Origin: SLNP01 sp964568875
Lineage (GTDB): Bacteria; Bacteroidota; Bacteroidia; Bacteroidales; VadinHA17
Direction: 5' to 3'
Assembly (NCBI GenBank): GCA_964568875.1
Contig: CAZMSH010000005.1
Location: 90,086-154,085, forward strand
Length of the DNA stretch: 64,000 nucleotides
Part shown: one piece after another, positions 34,927 to 45,050 of the stretch
Layout: the number at the start of each line of letters is the position of its first letter
Numbering within the stretch: the stretch's first letter is position 1
Notes under the pieces: generated by a model
What the model was told of the DNA's origin: nothing
The model's database searches: none
What the model saw: the letters and a program-made list of their open reading frames with translations, nothing else
Program-made: the position numbers and the translations under genes

Positions 34927-35652
34927 CTATCTTCTGAGTTCGAAGTTTTTGCCGAGATATACTTTCCTTACGTGCTCATCATCAGCAAGTTGATCGGCAG
35001 TACCTGATTTCAGGATATTGCCTTCAAAGAGCAGGTATGCCCTGTCGGTGATTGAAAGGGTTTCATGAACGTTATGATCAGTAATGAGAATACCAATATT
35101 TTTGTCCTTGAGGCTGGCCACAATTTCCTGAATATCCTCAACGGCTATCGGGTCGACACCTGCAAAAGGTTCATCAAGCAGGATAAATCTGGGTTTCAGT
35201 GACAGGGCCCTGGCTATTTCAGTTCGTCTGCGTTCACCTCCGGAGAGCTGGTAGCCTTTGCTTTTTCTTATCCTGTTCAGTCCGAATTCAGACAACAACG
35301 TTTCCACTCTCTCTTTTTGTTCTTCGGCAGGCAAGCCTGACATTTCCAGCACCGCCTTGAGGTTGTCTTCAACCGACAGCTTTCTGAAGACTGATGGTTC
35401 CTGAGCAAGGTAGCCTATTCCTTTCCTGGCTCTCTTGTATACAGGCAGGTCTGTTATCTCTTCCTGGTCGAGAAATATTCTTCCCTCATTGGGCCTTATA
35501 AGGCCTACTATCATGTAGAAGGAGGTTGTCTTTCCGGCTCCGTTGGGGCCGAGAAGTCCAACAATCTCTCCCTGCTGAACCTCTATCGAAACATGATCGA
35601 CAACGGTTCGCTTGCGGTATCTCTTAACCAGATTTTCGGTATATAGTCTCAT
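34927..35652 (-). CDS. lptB: LPS export ABC transporter ATP-binding protein LptB
   Basis: ATPase that powers lipopolysaccharide extraction with LptFG. 241 residues. Walker A GPNGAGKTTSFYMIVGL, signature LSGGERRRTEIARAL, Walker B FILLDEPFAGVDP. The sequence is of LptB type rather than branched-chain amino acid type. Six bases after tatC, so co-transcribed; no Lpt partners nearby. Confidence 0.95.
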   Translation of the reverse strand: MRLYTENLVKRYRKRTVVDHVSIEVQQGEIVGLLGPNGAGKTTSFYMIVGLIRPNEGRIFLDQEEITDLPVYKRARKGIGYLAQEPSVFRKLSVEDNLKAVLEMSGLPAEEQKERVETLLSEFGLNRIRKSKGYQLSGGERRRTEIARALSLKPRFILLDEPFAGVDPIAVEDIQEIVASLKDKNIGILITDHNVHETLSITDRAYLLFEGNILKSGTADQLADDEHVRKVYLGKNFELRR

Positions 35653-35658
35653 CTTTTC

Positions 35659-36537
35659 TTATAAAGAACTATTTTCGCCCCGGTCAGCTGCATATTCAGC
35701 CTCCCTCCGTTTGTCCTCCTCCAGCCGTTTTCTCTCCACCCTGCGCGAAATAACAATGCCCGCTTCGTATAGCACCAGCAGCGGAAGGCATACAAGCACC
35801 TGGCTGAAGATGTCAGGAGGCGTTATAATTGCAGCCAGCAGGAGTATAACCACTATAGAGTGCTTACGATATTTTTTCAGGAACACAGGGGTTACCAGTC
35901 CGATACGCGACAGGAAATAGATTATAATAGGCAGCTCAAATATCAGGCCGCTGGCAAGCGATATCGAAGTAATGGTTCCGATATAAGACCTGAGGAATAT
36001 CTGATTGGTTACCTGGGTACTAACAGTGTATGAACTAAGGAAGTGAATCGACAGCGGGGCGATTATGAAATAACCAAAGAAGACTCCTGTAAGAAACAGC
36101 AGCGAAGAGTAAAACACAGCACCCCTGGCATGTGAATATTCATTTTCGTACAGGGCCGGCCTGAAGAACCGCCAGAACTCCCAGAAAATATATGGGAAAG
36201 CTACAATAACCCCTGAAATGAGTGAAATGGCTATATGTGTTGTAAACTGCCCTGCCATCTTGATGTTGATTATTTCAAAATGGCTTCGGTTAATACAAAG
36301 GGCCTTGATGTTTACCAGTTCTCCAAGGCGGCACAGCAACCTGTTGGTAAGAAATTCAGGTTCTTTGGGAGATAGTATGATTTTGTCGAAAATAATATCC
36401 TTGAAAAGGAAGGCTGCTATTGCCATGACGAAAACTGCCAGAACGGACCTGATGATATGCCACCGCAACTCTTCAAGGTGCTCGAGAAATGTCATTTCTC
36501 CGTCACTTTTATTTTTTCCGCCTGCTTTTGGTGCCAT
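35659..36537 (-). CDS. tatC: Twin-arginine translocase subunit TatC
   Basis: Receptor of the Tat pathway in the inner membrane. ATG at 36537 (MAPKAGGKNK) is chosen because the longer frame starts at a TTG inside a promoter-like box (36574-36581). 292 residues with the conserved MTFLEHLEELRWHIIRS and about six membrane segments. An insertion of some 40 residues after the first membrane segment is seen in Bacteroidota TatC. TatA/B are not in the window. Confidence 0.95.
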   Translation of the reverse strand: MAPKAGGKNKSDGEMTFLEHLEELRWHIIRSVLAVFVMAIAAFLFKDIIFDKIILSPKEPEFLTNRLLCRLGELVNIKALCINRSHFEIINIKMAGQFTTHIAISLISGVIVAFPYIFWEFWRFFRPALYENEYSHARGAVFYSSLLFLTGVFFGYFIIAPLSIHFLSSYTVSTQVTNQIFLRSYIGTITSISLASGLIFELPIIIYFLSRIGLVTPVFLKKYRKHSIVVILLLAAIITPPDIFSQVLVCLPLLVLYEAGIVISRRVERKRLEEDKRREAEYAADRGENSSL

Positions 36538-36573
36538 AACAAAATGAGAATAGAGCTGTTTTATAGCAGCATG

Positions 36574-36581
36574 CAAAGATG
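36574..36581 (-). promoter_or_regulatory. -7-like box CATCTTTG upstream of tatC-lptB
   Basis: One mismatch to TAnnTTTG, with a TTG 20 bp upstream, 36 bp before the chosen tatC start. Confidence 0.4.
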
Positions 36582-36686
36582 CGAAAACTAATTTACCTTT
36601 ACAATACAGGCTTAAATTACCTTACCAGTGTGTATCTTAACATTCGCCTGCAAAAAAAACGCAACATTGCATATCTTATTTTGGTT

Positions 36687-36716
36687 TTTATCTAACAATA
36701 AAAATGTTTATATTTG
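36687..36716 (+). promoter_or_regulatory. Promoter TTTA-N18-TATATTTG upstream of recQ
   Basis: -33 TTTA (36687-36690), 18-bp spacer, -7 TATATTTG (36709-36716). Leaves a leader of about 90 bp before the recQ ATG. Confidence 0.55.
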
Positions 36717-36814
36717 GTTACATGTACCTGTAATCATTAAAGTGCATATCTGTTTTGATGATTTCTTTGAAAGGGGTATTTATTTGAGTTTTTTGTTTTT
36801 ATAGGTTTGTTTTT

Positions 36815-38995
36815 ATGTTCGATGACTCTTCCATACATGAGTATCTGAAGAAATATTTTGGTTTCGACAACTTCAAGGGGAACCAGGAACCGATTATCAA
36901 GAATGTTCTTGCCGGGAATGATACTTTTGTCCTTATGCCTACCGGTGGAGGCAAGTCTTTATGCTATCAGCTGCCTGCCGTGATGAAATCAGGAACGGCA
37001 ATTGTCATATCTCCGCTGATAGCCCTGATGAAAAATCAGGTTGACGCCATGCGCAATTTCAGCACAGATGATGATGTAGCGCACTTCCTTAATTCATCGC
37101 TTACCAAGTCGGCTATTAACAAGGTAAAGAAGGATGTGCTGGGTGGTAATACAAAGCTTCTTTACGTAGCCCCCGAGTCGCTTACCAAGGAGGAGAATAT
37201 CGATTTCCTCCGTAATGTTGAGGTCTCTTTCTATGCAGTTGATGAAGCTCACTGCATCTCGGAATGGGGCCATGACTTCAGGCCTGAATACCGAAGGATA
37301 AGGCCCATGATCGATACTATAGGCCGCTCACCGATAATTGCCCTTACAGCAACTGCCACTCCCAAAGTGCAGCACGACATCCAGAAGAACCTGGGCATAC
37401 TTGATGCCGGCATATACAAATCTTCCTTCAACAGGGCCAATCTTTATTATGAGGTAAGACCCAAACAGGATGTTTCAAAAGAGATTATCAAGTATATAAA
37501 GAACAATGCAGGTAAATCAGGCATAATCTATTGTCTGAGCAGAAAAAAAGTGGAAGAGCTTGCCGAGCTGCTCAAGGTTAACGGCATCAAGGCGTTGCCA
37601 TATCATGCCGGGATGGATTCGGCCACAAGGACTATGAATCAGGATAAATTCCTTATGGAGGAGGCAGATGTCATTGTGGCTACGATAGCGTTTGGCATGG
37701 GGATCGACAAACCTGATGTAAGGTATGTGATTCACTATGACATTCCCAAAAGCCTCGAGGGGTACTACCAGGAAACAGGAAGAGCAGGCCGCGACGGTGG
37801 AGAGGGCCGGTGCATAACTTATTACAGCTATAACGATATAATAAAGCTGGAAAAGTTCATGCATGGCAAACCGATTGCAGAGCAGGAAATCGGCAAACAA
37901 CTGCTTCTCGAGACGGTATCTTATGCCGAGTCGTCAGTATGCCGCCGGAAGCTGCTGCTCCACTATTTCGGTGAAGAATATGAACCAGAAAACTGTGAAG
38001 CATGTGATAACTGCCTGCACCCGAAAACCCAGTTTGAAGGTACTGATTATGTTGTCAGTGTTCTGGAAGCAGTACTCGCAGTAAGAGAGAAGTTTAAGGC
38101 CGATCATATTGCCAATATACTGGCAGGAAAGGCAACCAGTGCCATCAAGTCATATAAGCATCATAAACTAGAGATTTTCGGAACCGGCGATGAAAAGGAT
38201 GAAAGGTTCTGGAATATGGTTGCCAGACAGGCCCTTATTGCAAAGCTGCTGGCAAAGGATATCGAGAATTACGGATTGCTCAAGCTTACCAGAAAGGGGC
38301 ATGAGTTTCTTGAGAGCCCCCAGCCTTTCATGCTGGCAGAAGACCATGACTACAGCGAGGCATCGGAGGAGGAGGCTGCGTTCGGGGCACGCACTGCAGC
38401 CGTAGACGAGGAGCTTGTAAGTATTCTGAAAGATCTCAGAAAGAAGATTTCCAAACAGAAGGATGTACCTCCATTTGTTATTTTCCAGGATCCCTCCATC
38501 GAAGAGATGGCTATCCAGTACCCGGTTAACGTCGAGGAACTGCAGAATATCTCAGGTGTAGGTGCGGGGAAGGCTCAGCGGTACGGACATGAATTCGTTG
38601 AGGTGATAAAGAGGTATGTAGAGGAGAAGGAGATAATACGGCCCCTCGATATGGTTGTAAAGTCGGTTGTTAATAAATCGGGGCTCAAAGTATACATTAT
38701 ACAGAGTATAGACAGAAAAAGATCGTTTGAAGATATAGCCAATGCAAAGGGCCTCGATCTCGATGAACTGATTACAGAGGTGGAGGCTATTGTTCACTCC
38801 GGAACCCGCCTGAACCTCGATTACTACATAAACGAGGTAATCGATGAGGAACGTCAGGAAGATATCTATTCCTATTTCAGGGAGGAGGCCGAAACCGACA
38901 GCCTCGAGGAGGCTATAAAAGAACTGGGCGGTGAGTTTGAAGAGGAAGAGATAAGACTCATGCGTATTAAGTTCCTCTCTGAGCTGGGCAATTGA
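36815..38995 (+). CDS. recQ: ATP-dependent DNA helicase RecQ
   Basis: 3'-5' helicase for recombination and repair. 726 residues: Walker A MPTGGGKSLCYQLPA, DEAHCISEWGHDFRPEYRR, helicase motif VI region YQETGRAGRDG, zinc-binding Cys cluster (CRRKLL ... CEACDNC), RQC domain, HRDC-like segment (YPVNVEELQNISGVG) and a further C-terminal helical stretch. Longer than the E. coli enzyme (about 610) by the C-terminal extension, as in other Bacteroidota RecQ. Confidence 0.97.
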   Translation: MFDDSSIHEYLKKYFGFDNFKGNQEPIIKNVLAGNDTFVLMPTGGGKSLCYQLPAVMKSGTAIVISPLIALMKNQVDAMRNFSTDDDVAHFLNSSLTKSAINKVKKDVLGGNTKLLYVAPESLTKEENIDFLRNVEVSFYAVDEAHCISEWGHDFRPEYRRIRPMIDTIGRSPIIALTATATPKVQHDIQKNLGILDAGIYKSSFNRANLYYEVRPKQDVSKEIIKYIKNNAGKSGIIYCLSRKKVEELAELLKVNGIKALPYHAGMDSATRTMNQDKFLMEEADVIVATIAFGMGIDKPDVRYVIHYDIPKSLEGYYQETGRAGRDGGEGRCITYYSYNDIIKLEKFMHGKPIAEQEIGKQLLLETVSYAESSVCRRKLLLHYFGEEYEPENCEACDNCLHPKTQFEGTDYVVSVLEAVLAVREKFKADHIANILAGKATSAIKSYKHHKLEIFGTGDEKDERFWNMVARQALIAKLLAKDIENYGLLKLTRKGHEFLESPQPFMLAEDHDYSEASEEEAAFGARTAAVDEELVSILKDLRKKISKQKDVPPFVIFQDPSIEEMAIQYPVNVEELQNISGVGAGKAQRYGHEFVEVIKRYVEEKEIIRPLDMVVKSVVNKSGLKVYIIQSIDRKRSFEDIANAKGLDLDELITEVEAIVHSGTRLNLDYYINEVIDEERQEDIYSYFREEAETDSLEEAIKELGGEFEEEEIRLMRIKFLSELGN

Positions 38996-38998
38996 CAA

Positions 38999-40093
38999 CT
39001 ACCATTTTTTACTGCCGAATATCCCAATAGCAGTTACAGCAATAACATAGAAAGGGTACACCAATTGCACCACAGGGAAGTACCAGATCAGATTTGTCCG
39101 GTTGTGGAACCGTAGCCTGTTCATGATTATAACCGAGTCGGGTATCGATTTTAGCAACAGCATTCCGAGAGCTGTCTTTATATATACAGGATTTATCACT
39201 GATAATACCATGTATGTTGCAATAACAACGCAGACAGTAAGTACTGCAACAGCGGCTATAACAGAGGAAGCGTCGTTGTAGTAAACAGATTTGGATGCCC
39301 AGCGTGAACGCTGCCTTATGAATTCAGAAAAGCTCCGCGCCGGTTCGGTTTGTACTGTTGCACTTACAGATTCAGCCCATTCAACTGGTATTCCTTTATT
39401 TTTCAGGTAGTGAAGAAAGAAAATGTCATCACCTGAGGGAATATCACCTGAGGGCAACTTATCCAGCCCCGGATAGAGGTCGCGCCTGAATGCCATGCCG
39501 GCGCCATTGCACATCAAAGGGTCACCAAGAGAGGCTGATCCGGCTGTAACACCCTGCAGGCTGAAGAATTCGAGCTGTTGCATTGCATGAAGCGGCGAGT
39601 TGCTTCCTGTAAGCTCAACTGGACAGAGGATCATACCCGGGCCTGACCTGATATAGTGTGATGCGATAGCCAGTATCCAGTCCCTGCCCACACGGCAGTC
39701 ATCGTCAGTAGTGATGATAAGTTCTCCCTCAGCCTTCCTGATGGCTGTGTCAATAGCTCTCTTCTTTCCCGTTGACTCATTTGGTACCACCAACATACCT
39801 GGGATGTCATCTCTGATGGGAATATTCTTCCACCTGCCACCTGTGTCGTCGGCAATAATAACCTCGTATGATTTATGACTATAATTCTGCAGTGCCAGGT
39901 CAGATAACAAACCCTCCATCTCCTCAGGGGGCTTTGTGACGGGTACTATTACAGAAATCTTTACCGACGATGATGGCTTCGGGTATGAGGGCTCAATACG
40001 TTCAAGTCCCTGACATATTCTGAACATTATAAAAAGATATGGTACAAGAAATATAAAAGAGTACCATACAATATCAATCCCTGAGCCATTCAT
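38999..40093 (-). CDS. Family 2 glycosyltransferase, membrane-bound
   Basis: ATG at 40093 overlaps the upstream acetyltransferase by 20 bp; the longer frame to 40168 would overlap it further and lacks a membrane-like start. 364 residues: one N-terminal membrane segment, GT-A domain with VIVPVTKPP, EVIIADDTGG, TTDDDCRVG, DDIFFLHYL and the QRSRWASKS (QxxRW) motif of processive enzymes, then C-terminal membrane segments. Acceptor unknown. Confidence 0.9.
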   Translation of the reverse strand: MNGSGIDIVWYSFIFLVPYLFIMFRICQGLERIEPSYPKPSSSVKISVIVPVTKPPEEMEGLLSDLALQNYSHKSYEVIIADDTGGRWKNIPIRDDIPGMLVVPNESTGKKRAIDTAIRKAEGELIITTDDDCRVGRDWILAIASHYIRSGPGMILCPVELTGSNSPLHAMQQLEFFSLQGVTAGSASLGDPLMCNGAGMAFRRDLYPGLDKLPSGDIPSGDDIFFLHYLKNKGIPVEWAESVSATVQTEPARSFSEFIRQRSRWASKSVYYNDASSVIAAVAVLTVCVVIATYMVLSVINPVYIKTALGMLLLKSIPDSVIIMNRLRFHNRTNLIWYFPVVQLVYPFYVIAVTAIGIFGSKKW

Positions 40094-40529
40094 ACATTTT
40101 GTAGTGTGAACCGTCCATGCCCATCGATTCGTATGTCTTCTGGGCTCTCGTATTTCCGGTTTCGACATAGAGTCTTAGACCTGCTACACCCTCTCTTTCT
40201 GCCGTCTCTTTAATATAGTCGTACATACTTCGGAAAATACCCCTGCGTCTGAATTCCGGAAGGACATATACCGACTGGAACCACCAGATGTCGGCATTTC
40301 TCCAGTCGCTCCACTCATATGTTATCAGTAGTGATGCAGCTATCCTGCCATCAGCCTCTGCAACAAAATACCTGCCTTTTCCCTTTCCTGAGAATATTGA
40401 GCTGACACCTCTTGTAACCCTCTCTTTGTCAAGCTCCAGGTTCTCTGTTTCCCTGGCCATGGCCAGCTGGAAATCCCGTATCGTCGATGCGTCGCCTTCT
40501 TCGGCAACCCTGACAATTATCTCTGTCAT
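40074..40529 (-). CDS. GNAT family N-acetyltransferase
   Basis: ATG at 40529 (MTEIIVRVAEEGD) marks the usual N-terminal strand; the longer frame upstream overlaps carB. 151 residues with VYVLPEFRRRGIFRSMY, the acetyl-CoA-binding R/Q-x-x-G-x-G/A type loop, and LRLYVETGNTRAQKTYESMGM. Substrate unknown. Co-oriented with carB and the glycosyltransferase. Confidence 0.9.
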   Translation of the reverse strand: MTEIIVRVAEEGDASTIRDFQLAMARETENLELDKERVTRGVSSIFSGKGKGRYFVAEADGRIAASLLITYEWSDWRNADIWWFQSVYVLPEFRRRGIFRSMYDYIKETAEREGVAGLRLYVETGNTRAQKTYESMGMDGSHYKMYEWLRD

Positions 40530-40575
40530 CTGTGATCTGTTATTTGAATCGCAATTTATTAAATATTCCGGCAGG

Positions 40576-43500
40576 CTAATATTCATCCCAGCTCTTGATG
40601 GAAATACCATCTTCACCAAGTCTGCAGAATGCAAGAATAAATGCAGATGCAAGCCTCGCATTGGTCAGCAGCGGTATGTTAAAGTCAACGGCGCTTCTCC
40701 TTATCTGATAGTCGTTATTCAGCTCTGTAGGGGAAAGGTCTTTGGGAATATTGACAACAAGATCAACTTCCCTGCTGCGTATGAGCTCTATTGTATTTGG
40801 TGATTTCTGCTCATCAGGCCAATATGCAACATCTGCTTCAATCCCGGCATTCCCCAGGAAGATCTGTGTGCCCCTGGTGGCAAAAAGCCTGTACCCTTTC
40901 GCTTTGAGGGCCCTGGCACTTTCCAGCAGCTCTACCTTTGACCGGGCAGGGCCCGTTGAGAGCAGAATGCTTTTACCTGGAATTCTGTAACCTACCGAAA
41001 ACATTGCCTTCAGGATTGCTTCATAAAATCCCTCTCCAATGCATCCAACCTCTCCTGTCGAAGCCATATCCACACCCAGTACCGGATCGGCCTTGGCGAG
41101 CCTTGAGAAACTGAACTGTGGTGCTTTAACACCCACATAGTCAAGATCAAATACTGACTTGTGTGGTCTGGTGACCTCAACATTCAGCATTACATTCGTC
41201 GCCAGTTCAATCAGGTTGACTTTTAAAACCTTCGACACGAAGGGCATGCTTCTTGAAGCTCTCAGATTGCATTCTATAACCTTTATGTCGTTATCCCTTG
41301 CAAGAAACTGTATATTAAACGGCCCTGATATATTAAGTGAATCTGCAATAAGCCTTGATATCCTCTTTATCCTCCTGGCAGTCTCAAAATATATTTTCTG
41401 AGCGGGAAATACTATTGTGGCATCACCTGAATGGACACCGGCGAATTCTACATGCTCGCTTATTGCATAGGCTATAATTTCTCCTCCATTGGCTACTGCG
41501 TCAATTTCTATCTCTTTGGCATTTTCAATGAACTCTGATACAACTACAGGGTGCTGTTTTGAGACTTTGGCCGCAAGTTCAAGAAAATGAGTTAGTTCGT
41601 TGCGGTTGGAGACTACGTTCATTGCCGCGCCTGATAATACGTATGAGGGCCTTACAAGGACAGGGAATCCAATACGGTCGACAAAATCAAAGATCTCATC
41701 TGTGCTTGTCAACTCCTTCCACCTGGGCTGATCAATACCCAGGCTGTCAAGCATGGAAGAAAATTTATGTCTGTTCTCGGCCTTGTCGACTGAGGCGGCC
41801 GGAGTACCAAGTATGGGCACATGCTCCTTATGAAGCCTCATGGCAAGATTGTTTGGTATCTGCCCTCCCATGGAGAGGATCACTCCTGCAGGGGTCTCAA
41901 GTTCTATGATGTCCATGACCCTCTCAAATGATAGTTCATCGAAATAGAGTCTGTCACAAATATCGTAGTCTGTGCTTACAGTTTCAGGATTGTAGTTGAT
42001 CATCACTGATCTCAATCCCTGCTTCCTGATAGTTTCAATGGCATTAACCGAGCACCAGTCAAATTCAACGCTCGAACCTATCCGGTAAGCACCTGAGCCA
42101 ATAACTATTACCGACCGCTTGTCATTGTGATACCATATGTCATGTTCAGAACCGCTGTATGTGAGATAGAGGTAATTTGTCATGGCAGGATATTCTGCCG
42201 CCAGGGTGTCTATCTGCTTTACCCATGGAATTATACCGTGGGCCTTTCTCTGTTTTCTGACCCTGAGCAGCGCCTCCTGTATCTCTTCAGGTTCCACTTT
42301 GAGGACATACCGGGCTACCTGAAAGTCACTGAACCCATGTATCTTAGCTTCCCTAAGAAGTTCGGCAGGCAACTCGGAAAGGGTGTTGTATTTTGACAGT
42401 CTTTCTGCGATATTGTTGATATTGCGAAGTTTGTACAGAAACCACCTGTCGATCTTTGTAAGTTCATGAATTTCGTCAATCGAGAAGCCAAGCCTGAGAG
42501 CTTCGGCAATCGAAAAGATCCTCATGTCTGTGGGTTCGGCCAGCTCTTTTCTTACATCTTTGAAGGTGAGGTTCCTGTTGCCTACAAAGCCGTGCATGCC
42601 CTGGCCTATCATCCTCAGACCTTTCTGTATCACCTCTTCAAATGTGCGCCCTATGGCCATGACTTCTCCTACGCTCTTCATGCTGCTGCCAAGCTCATGC
42701 GAAACTCCCTCGAATTTATTGAGGTCCCACCTGGGTATCTTGCAAACAATGTAATCAAGTGCCGGCTCAAAACATGCCGTGGTAGTTCTTGTAACACTGT
42801 TTTTAAGTTCATGCAGGCCATAGCCCAGGGCCAGCTTGGCAGCTACGAAAGCCAGAGGGTATCCGGTAGCCTTTGATGCCAGCGCACTTGATCGCGAAAG
42901 TCTTGCATTTACCTCTATAACCCTGTAGTCTTCTGAACCCGGATCGAGTGCGTACTGTACATTACATTCACCTATGATACCAATATGTCTTATTATTTTG
43001 ACAGAGAGTTCCCTTAGTTTATGATATTCGCTGTTGGTAAGAGTCTGAGAAGGGGCTACCACTATACTTTCACCGGTATGAATTCCGAGAGGGTCGAAAT
43101 TCTCCATATTGCATACTGTGATGCAATTGTCGTGACAATCTCTGACAACCTCATATTCAACCTCCTTCCAGCCTTTCAACGACTCTTCAACCAATATCTG
43201 GGTTGTGAATGAGAAAGCCTTCGTGGCAATAGTCCTAAGCTCCTCACTGTCTGAGGCAAAACCGCTTCCCTGTCCGCCGAGGGTATAAGCCGCCCGTATT
43301 ATTACAGGGAAGCCAAGCGATTCTGCAGCTTTCAGTGACTCTTCAACTGATGCCGCCGCTATACTTCTGGGTGTCTTTATGCTTATTTCATCGAGCTTCC
43401 TGACAAACAGCTCACGGTCTTCTGTATCCATTATAGCCCTTACCGGTGTTCCCAGGACCTTTACGCCGTATTTTTCAAATACACCACTGGTGTAAAGCTC

Positions 43501-43794
43501 TGTCCCGCAGTTAAGAGCCGTCTGTCCGCCGAAGGAAAGTAGTATGCCGTCAGGTCTCTCCTTTTCAATTACTTTTGTTACAAACGAAGGGGTTACCGGC
43601 AGAAAGTAAATTTTGTCAGCTATTCCCTCTGATGTCTGAACCGTTGCAATATTCGGATTGATAAGAACTGTAAATACACCTTCTTCCTTTAGCGCTTTCA
43701 GCGCCTGTGAGCCTGAGTAGTCAAATTCTCCTGCCTCTCCGATTTTCAGAGCGCCCGATCCCAGGACGACAACTTTTTTTATTCCGTTTACCAT
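40576..43794 (-). CDS. carB: Carbamoyl-phosphate synthase large subunit
   Basis: Makes carbamoyl phosphate from bicarbonate, ATP and ammonia channelled from CarA. 1072 residues: two tandem ATP-grasp halves (each beginning with a VVLGSGALKIGEAGEFDYSG / VIGSGAYRIGSSVEFDW stretch) and a C-terminal MGS-like allosteric domain. Three bases separate it from the carA stop. Confidence 0.98.
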   Translation of the reverse strand: MVNGIKKVVVLGSGALKIGEAGEFDYSGSQALKALKEEGVFTVLINPNIATVQTSEGIADKIYFLPVTPSFVTKVIEKERPDGILLSFGGQTALNCGTELYTSGVFEKYGVKVLGTPVRAIMDTEDRELFVRKLDEISIKTPRSIAAASVEESLKAAESLGFPVIIRAAYTLGGQGSGFASDSEELRTIATKAFSFTTQILVEESLKGWKEVEYEVVRDCHDNCITVCNMENFDPLGIHTGESIVVAPSQTLTNSEYHKLRELSVKIIRHIGIIGECNVQYALDPGSEDYRVIEVNARLSRSSALASKATGYPLAFVAAKLALGYGLHELKNSVTRTTTACFEPALDYIVCKIPRWDLNKFEGVSHELGSSMKSVGEVMAIGRTFEEVIQKGLRMIGQGMHGFVGNRNLTFKDVRKELAEPTDMRIFSIAEALRLGFSIDEIHELTKIDRWFLYKLRNINNIAERLSKYNTLSELPAELLREAKIHGFSDFQVARYVLKVEPEEIQEALLRVRKQRKAHGIIPWVKQIDTLAAEYPAMTNYLYLTYSGSEHDIWYHNDKRSVIVIGSGAYRIGSSVEFDWCSVNAIETIRKQGLRSVMINYNPETVSTDYDICDRLYFDELSFERVMDIIELETPAGVILSMGGQIPNNLAMRLHKEHVPILGTPAASVDKAENRHKFSSMLDSLGIDQPRWKELTSTDEIFDFVDRIGFPVLVRPSYVLSGAAMNVVSNRNELTHFLELAAKVSKQHPVVVSEFIENAKEIEIDAVANGGEIIAYAISEHVEFAGVHSGDATIVFPAQKIYFETARRIKRISRLIADSLNISGPFNIQFLARDNDIKVIECNLRASRSMPFVSKVLKVNLIELATNVMLNVEVTRPHKSVFDLDYVGVKAPQFSFSRLAKADPVLGVDMASTGEVGCIGEGFYEAILKAMFSVGYRIPGKSILLSTGPARSKVELLESARALKAKGYRLFATRGTQIFLGNAGIEADVAYWPDEQKSPNTIELIRSREVDLVVNIPKDLSPTELNNDYQIRRSAVDFNIPLLTNARLASAFILAFCRLGEDGISIKSWDEY

Positions 43795-43797
43795 TAA

Positions 43798-44871
43798 TTA
43801 CCGTTCTATCAATTCAACAAACTCATCGAACAGAAAATCAGTATCTGTAGGGCCGCCGGAAGCTTCCGGATGAAACTGTGTCGAAAAAAATGGTTTGTAT
43901 TTATGTCTCATTCCTTCGTTTGTATTGTCATTCACGTTGATGAACAAAGGTTCCCAGTCCTCAGGCAGAGTGTTGTTGTCTACTGCATAGCCATGATTCT
44001 GTGAGGTGATATAGGCTCTGTTCGAACCTACCCGCAGAACAGGCTGGTTGTGACTTCTGTGACCGTATTTAAGCTTGAAGGTGTCGGCTCCGGCAGCCAG
44101 TGCCATCAACTGATTGCCCAGGCATATCCCGAATACCGGTTTTGATGACTCAAGCGATTTTCTGATGTTGTTGATCGTGAGGGTGCACATTTTCGGGTCT
44201 CCCGGACCGTTGGAGATGAACAACCCGTCGTACTCCTCATTGTGGTAGTCATAATCCCACGGCACTCTTATTACCGTAGTGTCACGTTTTAACAGGTTCC
44301 TGATAATGTTGTACTTGACACCACAGTCAATCATTATTATCCGGTGGCGGCCACTGCCGTAAACTATTTTTTCATGAATGCTTACCTCACTTACAAGGTT
44401 TGTTGAGTTAGGGTCATTAAAGGAGGTCTCACTGCTGGCAGGTTCAATCTTCCCAAGCATAGAACCTTTTTCCCTGAGCCTTTTTGTTAGTGCTCTGGTG
44501 TCTATGCCGTAAATACCGGGAACCTTGTTTTTCATTAACCAGTCTCCCAGACTTTCGTCAGCATTCCAGTGGCTGTACTCAAACGAATAATCTGATACTA
44601 TAAGACCTGATATATGTATCGACGATGACTCGTAAAATCTTAACAGATCATTCTCATTATCTCTTCCCGGAGCCCCGTAATTTCCAACGAGAGGATAGGT
44701 AAGGCATAGTATCTGGCCCCTGTAGGAAGGGTCGGTAAGGCTTTCAGGATAACCTGTCATGGCAGTGTTGAACACTACCTCGCCAGAAGCCGCACTAACA
44801 GAGCCGAATGATTTGCCGCTGTAGTATGATCCATCCTCAAGAGTTAGCTTAACCGGAATTCCTTTCTCCAT
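43798..44871 (-). CDS. carA: Carbamoyl-phosphate synthase small subunit
   Basis: Glutaminase subunit. ATG at 44871 (MEKGIPVKLTLEDG) fits the family; nine extra upstream residues are possible but unlikely. 357 residues with the N-terminal CPSase domain (FNTAMTGYPESLTDPSY) and class I glutaminase: nucleophile Cys in GICLGNQLMALA, His/Glu in TQFHPEASGG. Feeds arginine and pyrimidine synthesis. Confidence 0.97.
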   Translation of the reverse strand: MEKGIPVKLTLEDGSYYSGKSFGSVSAASGEVVFNTAMTGYPESLTDPSYRGQILCLTYPLVGNYGAPGRDNENDLLRFYESSSIHISGLIVSDYSFEYSHWNADESLGDWLMKNKVPGIYGIDTRALTKRLREKGSMLGKIEPASSETSFNDPNSTNLVSEVSIHEKIVYGSGRHRIIMIDCGVKYNIIRNLLKRDTTVIRVPWDYDYHNEEYDGLFISNGPGDPKMCTLTINNIRKSLESSKPVFGICLGNQLMALAAGADTFKLKYGHRSHNQPVLRVGSNRAYITSQNHGYAVDNNTLPEDWEPLFINVNDNTNEGMRHKYKPFFSTQFHPEASGGPTDTDFLFDEFVELIER

Positions 44872-45050
44872 ATCTGACAAATATATTTGTTTGAGCACTC
44901 TTTTCCGGGTCGTAAAGATACTGAAAATAGCTCACCCCGATACAGGCCGGGATGGTACTTTACAATTTAACCGCAAAGGTGAAGATGAATCATATATTAT
45001 TCTTACTTTTATAGGCGATTTCATTAGTGTAACCTTATTAATACTGGTAT

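Noticed and set aside
44899..45050. Attenuator upstream of carA
   Set aside because: A weak CACCCCG/CGGGATG pairing exists but has no T-run or alternative fold that I can support.
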